Assembly (NCBI RefSeq): GCF_014201465.1
Contig: NZ_JACHEP010000001.1
Span: 42,833 to 106,832, forward strand
Direction of reading: 5' to 3'
DNA length: 64,000 nt
Source of the DNA: Anoxybacteroides tepidamans
GTDB taxonomy: Bacteria; Bacillota; Bacilli; Bacillales; Anoxybacillaceae
In this document: positions 35,012 through 44,260 of the stretch, piece by piece
Numbering within the stretch: the first letter of the stretch is position 1
Layout of the letters: each line of letters starts with the position of its first letter
Notes under the pieces: generated by a model
What the model was told of the DNA's origin: nothing
Database searches by the model: none
The model's input: the letters and a program-made list of their open reading frames with translations, nothing else
Made by a program: the position numbers and the translations under genes

Positions 35012-35239
35012 GTGTTGATTAACCAATAAAAACCAGTTGTGCTCAATTCCTAGCTTTTCTGCCGTTGTCGACAAACGTACCGTTTGCCGACTGGGAGTGT
35101 TAGCATGCCCTCCTCGAACAATGAACGCTTTGCGGGCAAATGACATTTGCCCGCCGGCGTTCTTGTTCGAGGGATGTGGCAGAAAAGCTTGTGTTCAGCC
35201 ATATAATTCTATGTTTTTTAGTAAATGGATAATCAACAC
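35012..35239. mobile_element. Full copy of palindromic element family 1 (MITE-like, ~228 bp)
   Basis: GTGTTGATTA (35012-35021) and TAATCAACAC (35230-35239) are perfect inverted ends. Inside are nested inverted repeats: AGCTTTTCTGCC (35052-35063) with GGCAGAAAAGCT (35178-35189), and a 61-bp palindrome (35112-35172) whose centre is GCGGGCAAATG-A-CATTTGCCCGC. A third small hairpin (CGACAAACG/CGTTTGCCG) lies near 35070. It has no coding capacity. Partial copies occur at 6749-6854 and 10864-10907. The remaining flanks (34930-35011 and 35240-35431) show nothing I can name. Confidence 0.8.
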
Positions 35240-35431
35240 TCGTGATTCTACATGCTACTTTTTATCTTCCAACGAATGAGAGGCAACGGAAACCGTCAAT
35301 ATCTTAGTACCACAAGGAAGCCGAATAATTTTATCACTTTCCGACACACTTCATGTAATCTTTATATTTTGAAAATAACGATTCTCTCCATTATGATTAA
35401 AGAAAGTAATATCTCTATAATGGAGGTAATT

Positions 35432-36601
35432 ATGTTGAAAACATATCTTTCTCTTTTATTTGCGGTCATGTTTTTCGTGATGTGTGGCTTTGGCATCATT
35501 ATTCCTGTTCTTCCGTTTTTTGCAGAAAAAGTAGGAGCCACACCGACCGAATTAGGCTTGTTAATGGCCATTTATTCATTGATGCAACTTTTATTCGCAC
35601 CTATCTGGGGCCGCATCTCCGACCGATATGGGCGAAAGCCGATTTTATTTATCGGAATTATTGGGCTGTCTCTTTCTTTCTTTTTGTTCGCTATTGCCAA
35701 AACACTGCCAATGTTATTTGTCGCACGCATTGTCGGAGGGGTTCTTTCTTCTGCTACCATGCCTACTGCCATGGCGTATGTAGCCGATGTCACAACTCCA
35801 GAAGAGCGCGGCAAAGGAATGGGAGCGATCGGTGCCGCAATCGGGCTTGGATTTATTTTCGGCCCGGCCATTGGCGGAATCTTTTCAAAGACGAACTTAC
35901 ATACCCCGTTTTTAATTGCAGGATTTCTTTCGTTGGCTACATCGTTGTTAGTGCTGCTTTTCTTAAAAGAGTCCTTGGCAAAGGAAGAGAGAATGCTCGG
36001 AACTAATGAACGTCCTTCGCTTTGGCAAATATTAAAAGGACCGATTGTGTTTTTATATATTCTTCAATGGTTTATTTCATTTTCGCTATCTGGCTTAGAA
36101 GCAACGTTTGCCTACTACGCAGCGAAACGAGCAGGGCTCCATTCAGCCGAACTAGGCTATATTTTTATGATCATGGGACTTGCAAGCGCCTTCATTCAAG
36201 GCGGATTGATCGGCAAACTCATTCGGTCTTTTGGCGAAGGAAAGGTTATCCAAGGAGGAATCGTTGTTTCCGCCATCGGTTTTGCGCTCATTTTACTCGT
36301 TCACAATTTTTGGACCGCTGCCCTTTATTTATCAATTTTTGGCGTCGGAAATGGTGTCATTCGTCCATGTCTTTCGTCACTGATTACAAAGCAGACAGTC
36401 GGTGGACAAGGAAGCGCAACGGGTTTTCTTTCGTCGTTTGATTCGCTCGGCCGCATTATTGGCCCTCCGGTTGCCGGATGGTTGTTTACGATCACGATCG
36501 ATCTTCCATATATATTTGGGATCATCCTATCTGTTTTCGCTCTTTCCTGTTACTATTTATTTGTCTATAAACAAAAAAGAATTCAACATACCATTTTGTA
36601 A
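35432..36601 (+). CDS. DHA1-family MFS drug exporter (TetA/Bmr-like)
   Basis: 389 residues, 12 predicted helices. Motif A (GRISDRYGRKP) lies between helices 2 and 3, and motif C-like GFIFGPAIGG is in helix 5, marking a proton antiporter of the DHA1 group. The ATG at 35432 has GGAGG five bases upstream; the frame is open 180 bases further but without a ribosome site and into the flank of the repeat element. Likely exports drugs; substrate unknown. Monocistronic, with its own terminator. Confidence 0.88.
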   Translation: MLKTYLSLLFAVMFFVMCGFGIIIPVLPFFAEKVGATPTELGLLMAIYSLMQLLFAPIWGRISDRYGRKPILFIGIIGLSLSFFLFAIAKTLPMLFVARIVGGVLSSATMPTAMAYVADVTTPEERGKGMGAIGAAIGLGFIFGPAIGGIFSKTNLHTPFLIAGFLSLATSLLVLLFLKESLAKEERMLGTNERPSLWQILKGPIVFLYILQWFISFSLSGLEATFAYYAAKRAGLHSAELGYIFMIMGLASAFIQGGLIGKLIRSFGEGKVIQGGIVVSAIGFALILLVHNFWTAALYLSIFGVGNGVIRPCLSSLITKQTVGGQGSATGFLSSFDSLGRIIGPPVAGWLFTITIDLPYIFGIILSVFALSCYYLFVYKQKRIQHTIL

Positions 36602-36632
36602 GGGAAGCGCTTCTTTGCTTCCCTTTTGAACA
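36602..36632 (+). terminator. Terminator of the DHA1 exporter
   Basis: GGGAAGC and GCTTCCC pair, followed by TTTTG, directly after the stop. Confidence 0.85.
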
Positions 36633-36815
36633 TTGTTCGTTAGATGTCTATATAATAAAGTGAATATGATTATTTAGAACATAGTTTTATAAAAAGTAAT
36701 TAAAGTTTAATCATGCGATGAATGTTTGTTTTTAATGTTAAATTTCTCTGGTCGAATCAGCAATTTTCCGATACACTACTAACGAACCTTGTTTTTGGAT
36801 AAGGAGTAGTGACCG

Positions 36816-38075
36816 ATGGTTATGAGTGACAATTTGGAAAAACGAATGGTGGAATTAGAACAAGAATTGCAGCTATATAAGCGATTTGTCAAGCAATTGC
36901 CTTTCCCTTTTCAATTTACAGACTACTCGTTAGGAATGGTCATGAAGAAAAAACGGGGGCAACACGAACCGGAGATCCATTCCATCGTTGCCAATGGCCA
37001 AGATGACGTTGATCTTCATCTTGATATTGACCCGAGCACGGACTTACCGTTTGAGCAAATCGAGACATTCTTAGCACCGATTCTTGATCTTGTACCTCAC
37101 CACATCGTCTTTGTAGATGGCAATGGAATCATTACGCTTTGCAACTTACAGGCGGCAAACGATACGGGTGTTGATCGCGATTCGATGATCGGAAAACATA
37201 TACGTGAACTATTGAAGCTGCCTGATGAATTGATTATGACGCTAAAATCGATCGAAATGAATGAGCCGATTTATAATCAAGAAGTGCTCGACCGCTATTA
37301 TGGGATTATTAATACGCGTTTTATTCGTAACGAAGACGGCTCGATTAAACGCGTCATTAGCATGTTTCAATCGCTCAATCTGATGAAAGAAACGGAAAAG
37401 CTAGCTGTAGCCGGTCGCATTGCTGCAGGTATTGCCCATGAAATCCGCAATCCGCTCACAACCGTTCGCGGATATTTGCAGTTTTTTAAAACCGATCTTC
37501 CTGACCGAATCGTTTCGCTTATCGATAAATTGCTTATTCCCGAATTAGATCGAGCAAACGGCATTATTACAGACTTTTTAAACATCGCAAAACCCGCCGA
37601 AGTGAAAGCAGAAAAAATGAACATCAATCAATTTATCACTGAAGATTTAGGTATTTTATTGCATAGCGAAGCATTGCTTCATAACATTGAAGTTCATTAC
37701 AATTTGGATGAACGGTTAAATGTTTATGACGTAGAAGCAGATAAAAATCAGCTGTTACAAGTGTTTTTGAACCTATTCCATAACGCTGTCGAGGCGAAAG
37801 TCAAAAAAACGATGCGCGTTTCGATTTCTAGCAAGTTATACAACAACATCGTACAAATTTACTTTTGTGATGACGGACCGGGAATTCCTCTGACGATTAT
37901 TGATCATATTTTTGACCCATTCTTCTCAACAAAAGAAACGGGAACAGGACTTGGATTATCGCTATCACGCAAAATTATTGAATTGCATAAAGGAACGATG
38001 AAAGTTCAAAGTAGCGCCGAAGGAACGAGCTTTATCATTGAACTACCTGTTAACAAGCAAGAATCTGCCTCTTGA
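36816..38075 (+). CDS. Cytoplasmic PAS-domain sensor histidine kinase
   Basis: 419 residues without membrane segments: an N-terminal coiled-coil (residues ~5-30), a PAS domain (~88-190, DLVPHHIVFVDGNGIITLCN), HisKA with phospho-His in GIAHEIRNPLTTVRGYLQFF, and HATPase with N-, G1 (DDGPGIP) and G2 (GTGLGLSLS) boxes. No response regulator is adjacent, so it is an orphan kinase. The coiled-coil plus PAS layout and lone gene suggest a phosphorelay kinase feeding Spo0F; that is inference. AAGGAG lies nine bases before the ATG. The 180 bp upstream are AT-rich with no clear operator. Confidence 0.85.
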   Translation: MVMSDNLEKRMVELEQELQLYKRFVKQLPFPFQFTDYSLGMVMKKKRGQHEPEIHSIVANGQDDVDLHLDIDPSTDLPFEQIETFLAPILDLVPHHIVFVDGNGIITLCNLQAANDTGVDRDSMIGKHIRELLKLPDELIMTLKSIEMNEPIYNQEVLDRYYGIINTRFIRNEDGSIKRVISMFQSLNLMKETEKLAVAGRIAAGIAHEIRNPLTTVRGYLQFFKTDLPDRIVSLIDKLLIPELDRANGIITDFLNIAKPAEVKAEKMNINQFITEDLGILLHSEALLHNIEVHYNLDERLNVYDVEADKNQLLQVFLNLFHNAVEAKVKKTMRVSISSKLYNNIVQIYFCDDGPGIPLTIIDHIFDPFFSTKETGTGLGLSLSRKIIELHKGTMKVQSSAEGTSFIIELPVNKQESAS

Positions 38076-38211
38076 TGAGGTGGCTTCTTATTTTTATTGT
38101 GTATTTAGAACAATGTTTTATTTGTTTTTATTTTTTAGTTGTTTATTTCCTGTTTTTCTCGTAATCTATAGTAATAGCGATGCGTTTGGTTGATAAAGGA
38201 AGGAGCTTTTT

Positions 38212-39585
38212 ATGCAGCAGACATTTACTTTGAAGGAAAAACTGATGCAATTATTTCATATTCTTTTTCCTGTTTTTGTTACACAAGTAGGGCTTTATGC
38301 AATGAATTTTGCTGATGTCACGATGTCTGGTCATGCGAGCGCCCAAGATTTAGCTGGTGTGGCGATCGGTTCGAGCATCTGGGTTCCTGTGTTTACAGGA
38401 ATCAGCGGAATATTATTCGCTCTGACACCGGTCGTGGCTCATCATCTCGGTGCCAACCGATATGAGCAAATTCCGTATCACATCATCCAAGCCATTTATT
38501 TAGCGGTCGCCATTGCCTTATCCATTCTTTTGTTTGGTGCACTCGGACTACACGACTTATTAGCAAAAATGAAACTAGAAGAAAGCGTGCGAAACATTGC
38601 TTTCAATTATTTAGTCGCCCTTTCATACGGAATCATTCCGCTATTTATTTATCACGTGCTTCGCTGCTTTATCGACGCGCTCGGACAAACAAAAGTCACG
38701 ATGTTCATTACATTAGCTGCTTTGCCTGTCAATATCGTTTTTAACTATTTGCTCATTTATGGACAGTTCGGTTTTCCGAAATTAGGCGGTGTCGGCGCTG
38801 GATATGCGACAACGATTACGTACTGGTTTTGTTGTGTTCTTTCTTTATGGGTTGTCCGGCGATTCCGGCCGTTTTCCAAATATGGACTCTTTCGCCGCTT
38901 TTATCGCCTTTCGCTTTCAGCATGGAAAGAATTGTTGAAAATAGGAATTCCGATTGGATTGGCGATTTTCTTTGAAACGAGCATTTTTGCTGCTGTTACG
39001 TTGTTGATGAGCCAATTTAATACGACAACGATTGCGGCTCATCAAAGCGCCATCAATTTCGCCTCGCTTCTCTATATGATTCCATTAAGCGTTTCGATGG
39101 CCTTAACGATTGCAGTCGGATTTGAAGTGGGAGCAAGACGCTATCGAGATGCAAAACAATATAGTTTTCTTGGCATCGGAATGGCGGTTGGCACAGCTAT
39201 TGCTACCTCTTTATTTCTTTATTTGTTTCGCGGCGAAGTAGCCGCTATGTATACGAATGACCAAGATGTGCTATTGTTAACAAAACATTTTTTGTTATAC
39301 GCGATCTTTTTCCAGTTTTCTGATGCGATCGCTGCTCCGATTCAAGGGGCTTTACGGGGATATAAAGATGTCAACGCCGCCTTTGTTGCCGCTCTATTAT
39401 CATATTGGGCGGTTGGTTTGCCGTTTGGATACATCTTAGCTAATTTTACATCCGCCCAAGCGTTCGGATACTGGATTGGGCTGATTGCCGGCTTAGCTGC
39501 CGGTGCTCTTTTTCTTTCGATCCGATTGTTTCTCGTTCAAAAGAAATACGAGCATCATGAAAAAAAGACGGAAGAAGCCTGCTGA
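38212..39585 (+). CDS. MATE-family multidrug exporter
   Basis: 457 residues, 12 predicted helices in two halves related by pseudo-symmetry, with the family's GGVGAGYATTITYW-type segment and IAAHQSAINFASLLYMIPLS. It exports cationic drugs by Na+ or H+ antiport. AAGGAGC precedes the ATG. Closest in style to the NorM/YojI branch. Monocistronic; substrate unknown. Confidence 0.9.
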   Translation: MQQTFTLKEKLMQLFHILFPVFVTQVGLYAMNFADVTMSGHASAQDLAGVAIGSSIWVPVFTGISGILFALTPVVAHHLGANRYEQIPYHIIQAIYLAVAIALSILLFGALGLHDLLAKMKLEESVRNIAFNYLVALSYGIIPLFIYHVLRCFIDALGQTKVTMFITLAALPVNIVFNYLLIYGQFGFPKLGGVGAGYATTITYWFCCVLSLWVVRRFRPFSKYGLFRRFYRLSLSAWKELLKIGIPIGLAIFFETSIFAAVTLLMSQFNTTTIAAHQSAINFASLLYMIPLSVSMALTIAVGFEVGARRYRDAKQYSFLGIGMAVGTAIATSLFLYLFRGEVAAMYTNDQDVLLLTKHFLLYAIFFQFSDAIAAPIQGALRGYKDVNAAFVAALLSYWAVGLPFGYILANFTSAQAFGYWIGLIAGLAAGALFLSIRLFLVQKKYEHHEKKTEEAC

Positions 39586-39606
39586 TCTTCTTCCGTTCTT
39601 TTTCCA
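39565..39606 (+). terminator. Terminator of the MATE gene, overlapping its end
   Basis: GACGGAAGAAG and CTTCTTCCGTTC form an 11-bp stem followed by TTTTTCC. The left arm encodes the last codons. Confidence 0.85.
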
Positions 39607-39628
39607 TCTTCCATCTTGTTTGTTTACA

Positions 39629-39775
39629 TTAGCACCATGCTGCACCAACGATAATTAACAAGATGAATAAGACGACAATCAGCACGAAACCACGTCCGTG
39701 GCCGTATCCGCCATAGCCATAGCCGTAGCCATAACCACCATATCCCAAGCCATATCCATATCCAAATGGCATTCT
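39629..39775 (-). CDS. YjcZ-family miniprotein, Gly/Tyr-rich
   Basis: 48 residues. An N-terminal Gly-Tyr repeat region ([15 protein letters not shown]) is followed by one hydrophobic segment ([18 protein letters not shown]). This is the form of the YjcZ/sporulation membrane miniproteins of Bacillales. AGGAGGG lies eight bases before the ATG at 39775. It probably sits in spore membrane or coat layers; function unknown. The next gene upstream encodes a shorter relative. Confidence 0.8.
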   Translation of the reverse strand, partial: RMPFGYGYGLGYGGYGYGYGYGGYGHGRGFVLIVVLFILLIIVGAAWC

Positions 39776-39815
39776 ATACCCCTCCTTTATTTCTGTTTTT
39801 GTCATGGTTTGATTA

Positions 39816-39914
39816 TTAATACATCCAACCACCAACAAATGCTGCACCAACAATAATTAACAGAATGAACAAAACAACGATTAACGCAAAGCCACCGCCA
39901 TAAGCTGCACCCAT
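39816..39914 (-). CDS. YjcZ-family miniprotein, short form
   Basis: 32 residues: [20 protein letters not shown] then [19 protein letters not shown] lies about eight bases before the ATG at 39914. Its membrane segment is nearly the same as that of the neighbouring miniprotein, so the pair arose by duplication, with the Gly-Tyr arm gained or lost. Likely sporulation-linked. Confidence 0.8.
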   Translation of the reverse strand: MGAAYGGGFALIVVLFILLIIVGAAFVGGWMY

Positions 39915-40076
39915 CTTGAGCACCTCCTTCACTTTTGTACTAGTAGACTATTCATCTAGGGGGGAAATGGTTAGGTATTTTGAAAAAAATAGGTATTTGT
40001 TGAACAAAACGTTCATGAACAAGCTTTGCTCGCCACCCAAGCATGAAAATATTCACACACGGATCGTTATTTTCAC

Positions 40077-40118
40077 AAAAAAATGGACCTTCCAAATCGA
40101 AGGTCCATCATTTTGTCA
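40077..40118 (-). terminator. Terminator downstream of rarD
   Basis: ATGGACCTTC and GAAGGTCCAT form a 10-bp stem with seven T on the minus strand. It lies ~95 bp after the rarD stop. The rest of 39915-40211 shows no gene. Confidence 0.8.
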
Positions 40119-40211
40119 TGGATGTTGGTGATCTATATATTTTACTGTTATATAACAAACTTAATTAAGATAGTCTTTAACTTTTTGTCATCGCCCCCGA
40201 ACAAGAGCCTG

Positions 40212-41144
40212 TTATCTTGCTCCAAATGTGTTGCGTTGCATGAGTTTATGATGCCATCCTTGCATTCGTTTTGTTTTAGAAAATGAAAAAATAATTAGAG
40301 CACACCAAATGAAGCTAAAAGCATAAAAATGCGCTTTCGTAAATGTTTCGCGAAAAAGAAATACCCCTAACACTAAGCTTAACGTCGGAGAAATGTATTG
40401 CAGAAACCCGAGCATCGTTAACGAAATTCGCTTCGTTCCTTTCGCAAAATATAATAGTGGCAAAGCAGTTGCTGGGCCTGCACCGATCAAAAGGAGCGCT
40501 TGCCATATAGAAAGTGAAAGGGTCGCGGAATAATGACTATATAAAAAAATAAGATAAACAAGCGATAATGGTGTGACGATCATCGTTTCCAATGTAAGGC
40601 CGATCGCTGAGTCAAATGATGCCAGCTTTTTCGTTAAGCCATAAAAACCGAACGACAGCGCCAGCGATAAGGCGATCCAAGGAAACTTTCCATATTGAAA
40701 CGTGATGATCAAAACGCCTAAAAAAGCTAACAGAAACGAAATCCACTGCCATATGTTTAAACGCTCTTTCAACACAATCATTCCTAAAACAACGCTAATT
40801 AAAGGGTTAATGTAATAACCTAAACTCGCCTCGACGATATGCCCGTGATTCACGGCCCATATGTAAATAAACCAGTTGACGCTAATTAAACAGGCAGAAG
40901 CAATAACGCCACCCGCTAACTTTGGATGTTTGACCATCTCAAGAAGCTGTTCTCGACATAGTTGTGTTTGCTTAGTCATGGCTAACAACACGATCATAAA
41001 AACAAACGACCAAACGATGCGATGCGCCAAAATTTCAGCAGCCGTGTGGTGATCTAGCAATTTCCAATACAGCGGCAAAATTCCCCATATTAAATAAGCG
41101 ACGACGGTGTAGATGACACCTATTTTTTCGTCATGTCCTTTCAT
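40212..41144 (-). CDS. rarD: RarD-type EamA transporter
   Basis: 310 residues, ten helices. The RarD subgroup is shown by AYLIWGILPLYWKLL near the N-terminus, the NWFIYIWAVNHGHIVEASLGYYINPL block and LQYISPTLSLVLGV in the second half. Substrate unknown (chloramphenicol-sensitivity protein by family name only). The ATG at 41144 has AAAGGGG eight bases upstream; a further in-frame start at 41168 is not supported. Confidence 0.9.
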   Translation of the reverse strand: MKGHDEKIGVIYTVVAYLIWGILPLYWKLLDHHTAAEILAHRIVWSFVFMIVLLAMTKQTQLCREQLLEMVKHPKLAGGVIASACLISVNWFIYIWAVNHGHIVEASLGYYINPLISVVLGMIVLKERLNIWQWISFLLAFLGVLIITFQYGKFPWIALSLALSFGFYGLTKKLASFDSAIGLTLETMIVTPLSLVYLIFLYSHYSATLSLSIWQALLLIGAGPATALPLLYFAKGTKRISLTMLGFLQYISPTLSLVLGVFLFRETFTKAHFYAFSFIWCALIIFSFSKTKRMQGWHHKLMQRNTFGAR

Positions 41145-41268
41145 GTCTGTATCCCCTTTGTTTTCCAAATTGCAGTAGTTTCATTATAAAACGTTTTTGC
41201 TGCTTTTCCAAGAAAAAACACATGTTGAAAAAAACAGTCGTTTCCTTTTTTATACTTGGCGTTCGTTT

Positions 41269-42153
41269 CTATTTCCCCCACCACCCTTTTTTCTTAAAAT
41301 AAAGCGCAACGGAAATCCCTAATCCCGCCATTAATCCTAGTGCGTACGCATATCCATATGTCCATGTCAGTTCGGGCATGATTTCAAAATTCATTCCGTA
41401 CACTCCAGCGACAAATGTCATCGGCATAAAAATGACGCTTACTAACGTTAATGTTTTCATAATGACATTCATATGGTCGGATTTAAGTGAAAGCTGCAAG
41501 TCAAAAATGCTGGATAACGTTTCTTTAAACGTATCGAGTGCCGCGGTAATTCGGGAAAAACGGCTTGTAATATCTTGAATGTACAGGCGGACATCTTCAG
41601 TCATATACGGAAATTCAGGATGATGAACCGATTTCATCATTTCTTCTTGCGCTTCGGCGATTTGCCGCAGTTCATGAATTTTTACTTTCCATCGATATAC
41701 GCTATGGCCGATGTCATTTTCAAACGGTGTTTGAAACACTTGTTTTTCAAGTGTTTGAATATGATTGGCTATGTCATCAACGATATGTAAAAAGTGGAAA
41801 GTGATTACATTTAAAAATTGATACAAGATAAAGCTAGGATGGGAAGCATGTTCTGGGTGATGGTTCAGCTTCTCCCTAATATCCTCAATAATCCGTTCCT
41901 CTTCTTTCGTATAACTAATGACTTGTTGTGCAGTTATGATCAATTGCAGACGGCCTGTTTGCCAATCATCGCGAATAAAAGCAAGCGAAACGAACACACA
42001 CTCATCATACACATCAATTTTTGGAAAATCATTCTCGGACAAAAGCGCGTCTTTGGCTAACGGGTGAAGCTGTATTTGTTCGATAAGCGACTGCAGTTCA
42101 TTTTTTGTTTGTTCCGTAAAATGAATCCAGCGAATTTTTGTTTGTGTTAACAT
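41269..42153 (-). CDS. corA: CorA-family Mg2+/Co2+ channel
   Basis: 294 residues: a long soluble N-terminal domain rich in helices (residues ~1-230), then two C-terminal membrane helices with the YGMNF selectivity motif at the end of the first. The C-terminus is basic. It forms a pentameric Mg2+ channel. A second CorA-like gene lies at 63.5 kb. It precedes a CDF metal exporter on the same strand, but a terminator separates them. Confidence 0.9.
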   Translation of the reverse strand: MLTQTKIRWIHFTEQTKNELQSLIEQIQLHPLAKDALLSENDFPKIDVYDECVFVSLAFIRDDWQTGRLQLIITAQQVISYTKEEERIIEDIREKLNHHPEHASHPSFILYQFLNVITFHFLHIVDDIANHIQTLEKQVFQTPFENDIGHSVYRWKVKIHELRQIAEAQEEMMKSVHHPEFPYMTEDVRLYIQDITSRFSRITAALDTFKETLSSIFDLQLSLKSDHMNVIMKTLTLVSVIFMPMTFVAGVYGMNFEIMPELTWTYGYAYALGLMAGLGISVALYFKKKGWWGK

Positions 42154-42191
42154 CCACTATTTCCTTTCTCTCATCACTATTTATCTATAGT

Positions 42192-42234
42192 ATGAAAAAA
42201 ACCTCAATCGTTTATGAGCGATTAAGGTTTTGGT
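42192..42234 (-). terminator. Terminator of the CDF exporter gene
   Basis: AACCTTAATCG and CGATTGAGGTT form a stem with TTTTTTTC on the minus strand; it overlaps the stop at 42212. Confidence 0.85.
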
Positions 42235-43075
42235 CCGGTTCAATATGGACATGCGTCGTTTCGACATGATGTTGTTGTTTCATCATTCGCTCTACTTCAT
42301 CAGCAATTTCATGGCTTTTTGCGACGGTTAAATCCGCATCGACGCAGATGGTGACATCGAGAATCACTTGATTTCCTACCATTCGCGCCTTTACATCTGA
42401 TACGTGTTTTACTCCTTCGATCGCTGCGATTTCCTGCTCATATGTAGTCAAGGCCTGTTCATCAAATCCATCCGTTAACATATGCGACGTTTCCGAAAAA
42501 ATATGCCAAGCTGTTTTGCAAATCATAATGCCAATGAGAAACGCTGCTAACGGATCAAGCCAAAAAATATGCAATTGTGCACCTACAACGCCGATGACAG
42601 TCCCGATGCTGACAAGCGCATCGGATAAATGGTCTTTCGCCGCCGCCGCAAGCGCTTGGCTGTTCACACGCTCGGAAAGCCGTTTATTAAACCAATATAC
42701 CCCTAACATCATAAATGCAGAAAACACCCCAGCCCATGCCGCGACCCATTGCGGCGCTTCATCACGTTCACCGTTAAAGAGCGACAACGCTCCTTTTCCA
42801 ACAACATCTAACCCGATCGACATCATAATAAAGGCGGCGATGAGCGATGAAATATTTTCGGCGCGTGAATGGCCATACGGATGATTATGATCTCTCGGCT
42901 TTTGGGCAATTTTGATCCCGAATAAAATCGCCACTGAGGCAACGATATCACTGAAGTTGTTCCATCCGTCAGCTGTCACCCCATCCGAATTTGCCATATA
43001 ACCAATGATTAGTTTTATAATCGCTAAGCTAATATAGCTGGCGATACTCACCCAAGCCCCTATTTCTGGTTTCAT
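42212..43075 (-). CDS. Cation-diffusion-facilitator metal exporter
   Basis: 287 residues, six helices and a C-terminal cytoplasmic domain. The metal-site motifs ADGWNNFSD (helix 2) and SDALVS (AKDHLSDALVSIGT, helix 5) are present, as is HPYGHSRAEN. The Asn in NNFSD is the form seen in Mn2+-type CDFs (MneS/MneP), so Mn2+ efflux is likely. The start at 43075 has no ribosome site and is abnormally close to the first helix: relatives usually have some ten more residues. A structured, mobile-element-like segment begins immediately upstream, so the natural start may have been lost. Confidence 0.85.
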   Translation of the reverse strand: MKPEIGAWVSIASYISLAIIKLIIGYMANSDGVTADGWNNFSDIVASVAILFGIKIAQKPRDHNHPYGHSRAENISSLIAAFIMMSIGLDVVGKGALSLFNGERDEAPQWVAAWAGVFSAFMMLGVYWFNKRLSERVNSQALAAAAKDHLSDALVSIGTVIGVVGAQLHIFWLDPLAAFLIGIMICKTAWHIFSETSHMLTDGFDEQALTTYEQEIAAIEGVKHVSDVKARMVGNQVILDVTICVDADLTVAKSHEIADEVERMMKQQHHVETTHVHIEPDQNLNRS

Positions 43076-43084
43076 TCATTTCAC

Positions 43085-43315
43085 GAAACTCGCGCAAGGT
43101 AGCCCCTGCCGAAAGAGTGGGAGGAATTGCGCCTTGCACCTTACGCAAGTTTCATTCCCTCCTTTCGATACGTGTATCCATCCAATCGTTGAATGAGACG
43201 AATATGTGTCATGACATCTAAACGCGCGTTCTGTTTCCAACCTTGGTCTGGTCAACATGGGGCATTCAAGCCCACGACTTGAGTCGTTGGGTTATTGACC
43301 CTTACTTTACCGGTT
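43085..43315 (-). other. Structured, IS200/IS605-end-like region upstream of the CDF gene
   Basis: Minus strand. GAAACTTGCGTAAGGT (43155-43140) can pair over 16 bp (two G-U) with ACCTTGCGCGAGTTTC (43101-43086). Further upstream CCCAACGACT/AGTCGTGGG form a hairpin at about 43270-43292, enclosed by GGTCAA/TTGACC, with CTTGAATGCCCC between. This arrangement resembles the right end and omega-RNA region of IS200/IS605-type elements as I remember them, but no tnpA or tnpB is present. A 60-residue frame here (43076-43258) has no recognisable features. Confidence 0.45.
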
Positions 43316-43490
43316 TGCATGTATTAGTTTATCAGCATATCATCGTGTGGGTCTATAGCAACAAAGTTGACATATGGAACGACTATAGAATCAGACAAAA
43401 TTTTTCTTATTAACGGAACTTTATTGCCTAAGGGCAAAACGAAACCCGCTTGCATAAATTATGGAAAAGGAAAAATTGGAGGACAGAAAA

Positions 43491-44189
43491 TTGACCACAT
43501 ATCTTGATGTATTAGCGGAATTAGGGATCGATGGTGCCCACCCAGGGGGATTTTTGTTAACAAAATATATATTACGTAAACTAAAAATAAAACAAACAAC
43601 CCATCTTCTTGACGTTGGTTGTGGTACTGGGCAGACAGCTACTTATATCTCTGAAAAATACGGTGCAAACGTAACAGCCATTGATATTCATCCGAAAATG
43701 CTTGAGAAAGCGAGAGCTCGATTCTCTTCGTTATCCCGCCCTGTTCATCTGCACAATGCCTCGGTTGAATCGTTGCCATTTCCAGCTGAACAATTTGATG
43801 CGATATTATGTGAATCCGTTTTATCCTTTGTCATCTTGCCAAAAGCTTTACAAGAAATATATCGCGTGTTAAAACCGCATGGAAAACTCATTGGCATAGA
43901 AGCCGCATATTCGCAATTAACAGAAAACGAAAAGAAAGAAATTGCTTCTTTTTATCGATTCCGCCAGCTGCTGACACCGAAAGAATGGAGTGCCCATTTA
44001 TCCAATCATGGATTTCATGGGATTGAAATCGCTTATTGTTCTACAAAACAACGTCCCGTTTCACAAACGCCATTTACGATTACTTCGACTCTTTCCGAAG
44101 AAATGTTAGCGATTTTGAACAGACATGAATATATGAAAAAACGATACGGAAAACAGCTCGGTTATTGCATATTTTCATGTAAAAAGTAG
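43491..44189 (+). CDS. Class I SAM-dependent methyltransferase
   Basis: 232 residues. The Rossmann fold shows motif I LLDVGCGTGQTA, motif II VTAIDIHPKML, and SLPFPAEQFDAILCES. The TTG at 43491 has GGAGG eight bases upstream and gives the N-terminus TTYLDVLAELGIDGAHPGG that relatives share; an ATG at 43461 has no ribosome site. The substrate is not predictable (the family covers quinones, small molecules and nucleic acids). Confidence 0.85.
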   Translation: MTTYLDVLAELGIDGAHPGGFLLTKYILRKLKIKQTTHLLDVGCGTGQTATYISEKYGANVTAIDIHPKMLEKARARFSSLSRPVHLHNASVESLPFPAEQFDAILCESVLSFVILPKALQEIYRVLKPHGKLIGIEAAYSQLTENEKKEIASFYRFRQLLTPKEWSAHLSNHGFHGIEIAYCSTKQRPVSQTPFTITSTLSEEMLAILNRHEYMKKRYGKQLGYCIFSCKK

Positions 44190-44260
44190 ACATCGGTACA
44201 AACCTCTTTTTTTTTCGACACATACGCTATACATATAGCAAAGAAAAAGGAGGGACATAC

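Noticed and set aside
43076-43440. Manganese (yybP-ykoY) or NiCo riboswitch in front of the CDF gene
   Set aside because: The conserved loop sequences of either class are not visible; the structure fits mobile-element ends better.
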